A stretch of 64,000 bases of DNA from Lepas anatifera (Eukaryota > Arthropoda > Thecostraca > Lepadidae). The notes beneath the pieces were generated by a model. The model was given only the letters and a program-made list of their open reading frames with translations. It did not search any database and was not told the origin of the DNA. The translations under genes were made by a program, and so were the position numbers. The stretch covers positions 991,001-1,055,000 of the forward strand of contig JAOTON010002089.1 in NCBI GenBank assembly GCA_034440635.1, in the 5' to 3' direction. Below, piece after piece: positions 59,043-64,000 of this stretch. How positions within the stretch are numbered: the first letter of the stretch is position 1; each line of letters starts with the position of its first letter.

Positions 59043-59631
59043 TTAAGCTACAAAGTGGTGGGCATTTTGCCCACCAGTCCCCCATGCTATGTCCACCAGT
59101 AAACCGCCCTGGACGGCCCAGTGCCCACCACTCACCAGTCATCTGATGCTCTAAGTGTGCCCTTTTAGTGGGAATTTGTGCCCTTTTCAGCCGAATGCCC
59201 ACCAGTCCCAATTCCTTAAAATATACCCTGGTAGATACTGTCACACATATTGTGAAGTCTTCAACGAAAAACACGTGACGTATGTTTGCGGGAAGTGTCT
59301 GCAATATCATTGGTCATAACTGCAAACAAGGCTATGAATATCGCAGAATCCTGGGCTATGCTACTCTGTTGCTGATGCCAATCCGATACGACTGAGTTTA
59401 CGCGAAATCTAAAATACCTATTTTTCGGAATATTAGAAATAAACCACCCCAAGTGGCCTCGCACGCCGAGTCCAAAGAGTTTCTGCAGAACGCCTTTGGA
59501 TAGCAAAGGCGCCCCCAAGAGATGATGGCGCCCCCTGGGGAGGAAGGCGCCCCCTCCAGAAAATCTTGCACCACTTCTCGAAAATGGAATCCGCCGTCTC
59601 TGTACCTAACAGACGTCATGCACAAGCAGAG

Positions 59632-59995
59632 TTTTATTTTTTTTAATTAATTTTGTCCAAGTTGTTCTCAGTACAGCTGTTGGAGTCGAAGTTTTGCTTA
59701 AGTCATCAGGGGCCTTGCCACGGAGACCCCGACCCCACCACCCGAACGAGCAACTCCCAGAATGAAGGGTTAATTTAGAAGCCAAAGTTTAACGTTCCAC
59801 AAAGCATAGGGACGGCCGCCCCGCTCATGTCACCCTCTCACCAGTCAGTTGCCAGCCGACCTACGTTGGGTAAACAATTGAGCGCCAGAGCGTCTCAGGG
59901 TAACCAATCCCAAGCCTGGTCATGCACTGCCACTGCATGTTTCTGAGCAGCGGACCGGAGGCCAACGCGTTACTATGTACCTGAGCTACCGAGGC
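59632..59995 (-). mobile_element. tRNA-derived SINE, copy 3
   Basis: Same family as copies 1 and 2; the head is more diverged (extra bases within the A-box area at about 59968-59978). The tail is a T run on the plus strand. It separates the CAGAGTTTTATT and CTAGAGGAGTA parts of the family-H host. Confidence 0.8.
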
Positions 59996-60142
59996 GACCC
60001 TAGAGGAGTATTTAAAATGTCAAAATATTGAGCTTATTGTACATTTTCAGAAAAATAATGGATACCTTCATGATTTTCGGCTGAAAATACCCGTAATAAC
60101 ACTAAATTCCGGGATTCGTCCAAGTTGCCACATTCCCTTTAA

Positions 60143-61173
60143 CCCTCGCCCCACCGGGGGGGCCATCGATGGCCCCCCTAAGGTTTTTCCGGGATAGCAG
60201 AAAAACGACGAGGCGCAGCACCGCGGTTGAGGGCTCTACCTCTCACTCCATCATTTTCCCATCATCCCTGAAATTTTTTACCCCGGGTCACCCAAGGTCA
60301 GGGTCACCAGACGAGGTCAACCAAGGTCACCTCACTTCACCTTTAGAGCTCTGTAAGAGCTACATTTCAAAGTCGATCAATTTGAAACTTCCTACACTTC
60401 ATGACCCTCCAGGGTCTACAAGGTGTATATCCGGGATTTTTCGATTTCGTGCCCTGAGGTCAGGTCACGAGGCGACCTCTCCCATTGGAAAAGCATGGGG
60501 AAAAGCTATTTCATGATATAAAAGCCACAAAAATGATTGCAAATACTCAGACTGCTCAGAACAACGTTTTTGGACACCCTTTCACGGATCCCAGGGGTCA
60601 TATTTGCCCTTTGACTTTTCCAAGGTCATCCATAGGTCACCAGAGGTCAAAAACAGTATTTTGACAATAACTTTTGACCTAATTGAGCTAGAGCGGTGAA
60701 ACAAACACCATCGTGTTTGTCTTGTCACTGGCTTTCATTTGATATACGGCAAGCAGTTACTTTTTGACCTTTCGTGACCTCAGGTCATCTTAGGGTCACG
60801 AGGTGACCTCTGGCGGTCAAACCACTGGCGGGAGGTCTTTACGTTCCACATAGCGGAAAAGTACTGGCAATTTGCTATCAAATTTACTTTACCAGGCCTC
60901 AATAGCTCTAATGACATAAGAGTTATGCCCAGTTTGCTTAATCATTGCATATTTGAGTGAAAATAGCCGATCTTGACCTAATTTGACCTCTGGAGGTCAA
61001 ACCATTGACCTGAGCACTAAAACATGCTAAGTAATTTCTTACTGAATTCACGCGAGCTTTCTATTGCACTTTGCAGATTTGCGCTAACGCCCATATTTTC
61101 GGAGTTAGAGGGGGGCCATCGATGGCCCCCCGGTGGGGCGAAGGTGGCGCCGGACTCCCCGGTGGGGCGCGGG
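60143..61173 (-). mobile_element. Non-autonomous TTAA-flanked element, 1,031 bp (copy B)
   Basis: TTAA at 60139-60142 and 61174-61177; ends CCCTCGCCCCACCGGGG and CCCCGGTGGGGCGCGGG. Full-length relative of copy A at 32852-33896 in the opposite orientation, with ATCGAT-centred hairpins at both ends. Half-sites are dense at 60290-60330 and 60765-60815. Confidence 0.8.
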
Positions 61174-61177
61174 TTAA

Positions 61178-61688
61178 AAGACTTCGTTTTTGTCGAATTT
61201 CGGAAAATTTAGAACTTGATATTCCACCCGGTGACACATGGCCAAATTATTGATGCTGGTTGCAAGAGATGGATAGTTTTGGATCGAATGACGGTAAAAA
61301 CAGCGCTGTATCGGCTTGCAGGTGCTTAAAGTATTGTCTTACAGTTCGCAGAACGGAAGTGGTTTGGTTAGTGAGCCATAGATGGCGTTGCCTATCTGAA
61401 GCGTTCGTCTAACATGACAGGTTGGTTTAAGACCGCAGAGTACCACGCAACAGGAATGTTTGGTAAGAGGTGTGCTCAAACGCCTTTTAGTTTTGTACAT
61501 ACACCCACAGACATAAAGGGGCGTTCCAGCACAGATCAACTAGGCTCCTACTTAACATAGTCACATATTTCGTTCCAATTTCGTACTTGGGTTGTCAGGT
61601 GCGTGGAATCCTGATGTGAGGTTATTTCTTTCCTCAGACTTAGCGTTTCGGAGTTATAGCTTGAAGCGGATCCTGAAAGGAAGGGGAA
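61178..61688. other. Unassigned DNA
   Basis: No recognised features. Confidence 0.35.
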
Positions 61689-61690
61689 AT

Positions 61691-62514
61691 AGGGGAAAGT
61701 AGGTGTATTGCACCCCCTAAGGTAAATCACTTGCTAGACGAATGTCTCCTATTTGATCTCGCTGGTGTGAATCAAATTACAAAATTTCATAATTTTTTGT
61801 TATTGAAAAACATTCCTGACTTGAAAATAACCTGTCCTAAGAGTGAATTCCGATTTAAGTGAACCTATGCAAAGGGCGAATTTGCCAAAGTTTGAGGGTA
61901 ACTGCGCCGGGGAGGGCACATTTAGATTTAATTGTGCCCTTCCCTCATACCATGTTAAGTCAATGGCACGGCAAAAATAAGCATTAGTGTAAGAGCAAAT
62001 GGGGCTGGGCTGCCTCCCAAGATTTTCATATGGAGGGCCTGGAAGTCATTTTTATATGGTATTCCTGCATTCATTATCACTTGTAATAATAAAATCACAC
62101 TCATACAGAAATACTTTGGATTTGATTTTTCAACATATATTTTGATAGGGCGCATTTGACCAGGGCGCAATTGATTTTTTGCATTTAAATCAGAAATATC
62201 TGCCTTAAAAATCTACCACCCGGGAAAATCTATAGATGTTGCTTTCAGAATATGCGATACATTTCTGGCTTTGAAATTAAAACCATCGATTTCGGATTGT
62301 AACAGCCGTATTCTTATTTTTCAGGTTCATAAACCCGTGCAAATTTAAGGAAGTACTGAATTTATTTCGCTAGCAGACTAAAATACATTCTTACGCACGA
62401 GTTCATCGAAGCGTTGGGAACAGGTATGGATTAGAGGTGGGAACTGGATTAAAGTGCCCAAAAAAAACTGCCTCTGTTCTCTGTTATTAGGGGTGCAATA
62501 GACACACTTTCCCC
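61691..62514. mobile_element. TA-flanked MITE, 824 bp
   Basis: Left GGGGAAAGTAGGTGTATTGC... and right ...GCAATAGACACACTTTCCCC form imperfect inverted repeats of about 28 bp (61691-61719 and 62487-62514), flanked by TA at 61689-61690 and 62515-62516. TA duplication suggests mobilisation by a Tc1/mariner-superfamily transposase; none is encoded. Confidence 0.7.
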
Positions 62515-62589
62515 TACCTCCCCTAGTTAGTGAAGTCAACCGTTTTTGTTTGCGTTCTAGAGTGTATTAATTTCTTATCAGCCATAGAA

Positions 62590-62700
62590 TGACGCCATGC
62601 TCACAAAAATCGGCCGCCCGGCACGCCTGGTCATCGTCGGCGCGGCAGCCGCGAGGCGCACGAGCAGTTGATTGACTCGGGAGCGCATGGACTCTTGCAA
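62590..62700. promoter_or_regulatory. Short GC/CpG-rich patch
   Basis: CG-dense 110 bp (CGGCCGCCCGGC ... GGCGCGGCAGCCGCG) in AT-rich DNA; could be a promoter fragment. No adjacent exon recognised. Confidence 0.2.
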
Positions 62701-64000
62701 GCATGATTAAAGGTGGAAAACAAAATCAGAAAAACCGCGCGTTCAGCAACAGCGTGAAATCAATGAAAGTTTAATACGGTTAAGGGCGTACGGCTTACCA
62801 TATATTAACATTGTCCATAAAATCGATTGCTGATTTGAGACTTACATTTGTACTTTGCAAATGACGAGACTTGTGCAAGCTTGGTTTGTTTTGCGTGTTG
62901 TTACCACGTCGTGTCGAACACGGATGAACCTCAGCCGCAGTTCTGCGATCTAGGCTTGTCCGGCTTGTGTGTCAGTGTCTTTATGATACGCGCGAAGTGT
63001 CAGATGTCCAGCGCGCAGCTTATTAAGCTGGGAGCACATCCTCCACTGTCGGTATGACATTGCTACTTAAGCAGTTGGGTGTCCGGTGAAGATAAGGCAT
63101 GACTTCGAGGTGGCTACTCCGTTTCGGACGCCAGTTTTCTGCTGTCAGTGTTGGTGTTCACATTTGTGTGCGACACCGGAGTGGTAGAATGCCACGGGAT
63201 AAGAGGGCTTATTGTGCTGACCAAAGACTACTTTTCAAGGTTCTTGGTCCCGGCGCCGGCAGGCCTCGATTGGTCACGGCAAGATCCTGGCAAGACCCAA
63301 CGTGGTTCCGTCATTGGTCCCGGAAAAAAGTCGGACTAAAAAGAAGAAATCTGCAGCCTTGTCTCATACGGTTCAACCAGTGGCTTCGATTTTCTATTGC
63401 GCCATGTATTATGTGTAATTGTGTTGCTGCATTCTTTTTTCGTATGGAACTTTTTACAACTAAATTATGACGTTTCTTGTCTATGGACGGAATTTAGCTC
63501 AGCGCAAACTACTATAACTTGCTTATAGTTGCTTACTCCTTCCTTCCCTTGTTTTGCCACCTTATTCAGGCATTTCGGTCTCACTTCGAATTCTAGACAG
63601 TCCCATCCTTTTCTGACAAACTCAAGAAGAGCTCAACAGTAAAACAAACTGCTGCCAGAAAAGGCCCACCCCATGCTATGGTCATGAGTAGAGATCTTCA
63701 GGGCATGGGGATCAGCACCCATGGATTTTGGGTTCCCCATAGACTCTGTATAGGGCTTTTATTGCTGCAGCGGCCAGCGTTAACCCACCCAAAACTCCCT
63801 GGATCGAGAAGAGACCTCCAGCCCTGTCTATGGTATGTCACATTTCAGCCTGAAGTCCCCCTCCCCGTGACGTCCTTTATAAACAGTCCCGTATACGGTT
63901 AAGTAAGAAAATTTATGTATGTGTGGTTAGCCATATTAGGCTATTTATTCATCGAATGCCTTGGAAAATTAGCTTAACTGGTCCAAAAAACTTAATCGTA
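62701..64000. other. Unassigned DNA
   Basis: Open frames up to 123 codons (63099-63470) have no motif, splice or repeat support. Nothing further recognised. Confidence 0.3.

Larger units (their letters stand above)
49872..59602. mobile_element. Composite hAT-like element, 9.7 kb, with 8-bp target duplication at the LTR edge
   Basis: Begins CAGGGACGGCGGATTCC and ends GGAATCCGCCGTCTCTG; further in, both ends share GTGGTGCA-type sequence and GGCGCC units. TACCTAAC lies directly outside both ends. Beyond the right copy the displaced LTR base and family-H sequence follow, so the outer boundary is supported twice. Cargo: a GGCGCC minisatellite, SINE, short hAT element, non-LTR remnant, intact family-H element, tRNA-like segment and TTAA copy D. 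No transposase found. A second CAGGGACGGCGGATTCC end at 50407 suggests an internal copy of the same family. Confidence 0.8.
38515..59611 (-). mobile_element. BEL/Pao LTR retrotransposon provirus, interrupted
   Basis: Minus-strand provirus: 5' LTR at 48605-49871 (its outer base displaced to 59611), gag-protease-integrase between 47861 and 44004, a 3' non-coding stretch, a polypurine tract at 39779-39788 and the 3' LTR at 38515-39778. Two hAT-like elements interrupt it (40048-43834 and 49872-59602). The reverse transcriptase/RNase H part is missing. No clear 4-6 bp target duplication is visible. Family H sequence continues on both sides, which fixes the outer limits independently. Confidence 0.85.
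37393..60138. mobile_element. Family-H TTAA element, split by several later insertions
   Basis: The outermost layer of the nest. Pieces alignable in order with the reverse complement of the intact copy at 55717-56164 are: 37393-37425, 38276 to about 38510, 59612 to about 59638, and 59998-60138. The gaps are filled by the TTAA element 37426-38275, the BEL provirus 38515-59611 and the SINE 59632-59995. The left terminus (GAAGGCAATGTGGCACC) is diverged and its TTAA is changed to TTGA; the right terminus ends CACATTCCCT before TTAA 60139-60142, which is also the left flank of element 60143-61173. Confidence 0.75.

Overview
The window reads as intergenic and intronic DNA from a repeat-rich animal genome, most likely an invertebrate. 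A BEL/Pao retrotransposon (a lineage known from animals), an ITmD37E-type mariner, a Ty3/gypsy fragment, a non-LTR retrotransposon fragment, tRNA-derived SINEs and many non-autonomous DNA transposons point there. Most reading frames are short, and the three candidate cellular exons have GT/AG splice signals. I cannot name the species; an arthropod is plausible but unproven. There is no bacterial, organellar or viral operon.

Layout. 0-5.3 kb: TTAA-flanked (piggyBac-like) elements rich in AGGTCA/TGACCT half-sites and a hAT-like remnant. 5.9-6.7 kb: a minus-strand candidate exon directly beside a 23-bp minisatellite. 7.6-9.1 kb: more TTAA elements. 11.6-13.4 kb: a pyrimidine-rich minisatellite. 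13.9 kb: a second minus-strand candidate exon. 15.5-16.8 kb: a mariner with perfect terminal repeats, TA target duplication and a frameshifted transposase. 23.4 kb: a minus-strand first coding exon starting MGCGQSS with a consensus donor, beside CpG-rich DNA. The three exons share strand and phase 0, so one gene spanning more than 17 kb with repeat-filled introns is a reasonable but unproven model. 24.7-28 kb: a large inverted duplication of a half-site-rich element and several hAT-like fragments. 28.4-30.7 kb: a broken gypsy gag-protease split by a SINE and clipped by a hAT MITE. 31.7-36.6 kb: three small hAT elements with perfect 8-bp duplications and one 1-kb TTAA element.

37.4-60.1 kb is one nest. 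A small TTAA element (family H) has been opened by a TTAA element, by a BEL/Pao provirus and by a SINE. The provirus holds a 3.8-kb hAT-like element in its interior and a 9.7-kb hAT-like element at the outer edge of its 5' LTR; the latter contains a GGCGCC minisatellite, a SINE, a degenerate non-LTR retrotransposon, another H copy and another TTAA element. The target duplications and a paralogous empty site let the order be read from sequence. 60.1-64 kb holds another 1-kb TTAA element, a TA-flanked MITE and unassigned DNA.

The most unusual themes are: (1) a set of TTAA elements sharing G-run/C-run subterminal hairpins whose centres differ between subfamilies; (2) dispersal of nuclear-receptor half-sites by those elements; (3) a BEL provirus that has lost reverse transcriptase yet has nearly identical LTRs; (4) a composite hAT that seems to have jumped as a 9.7-kb block; (5) a minisatellite whose every unit carries a branch-point-like CTAAC on the transcribed strand immediately upstream of an exon.
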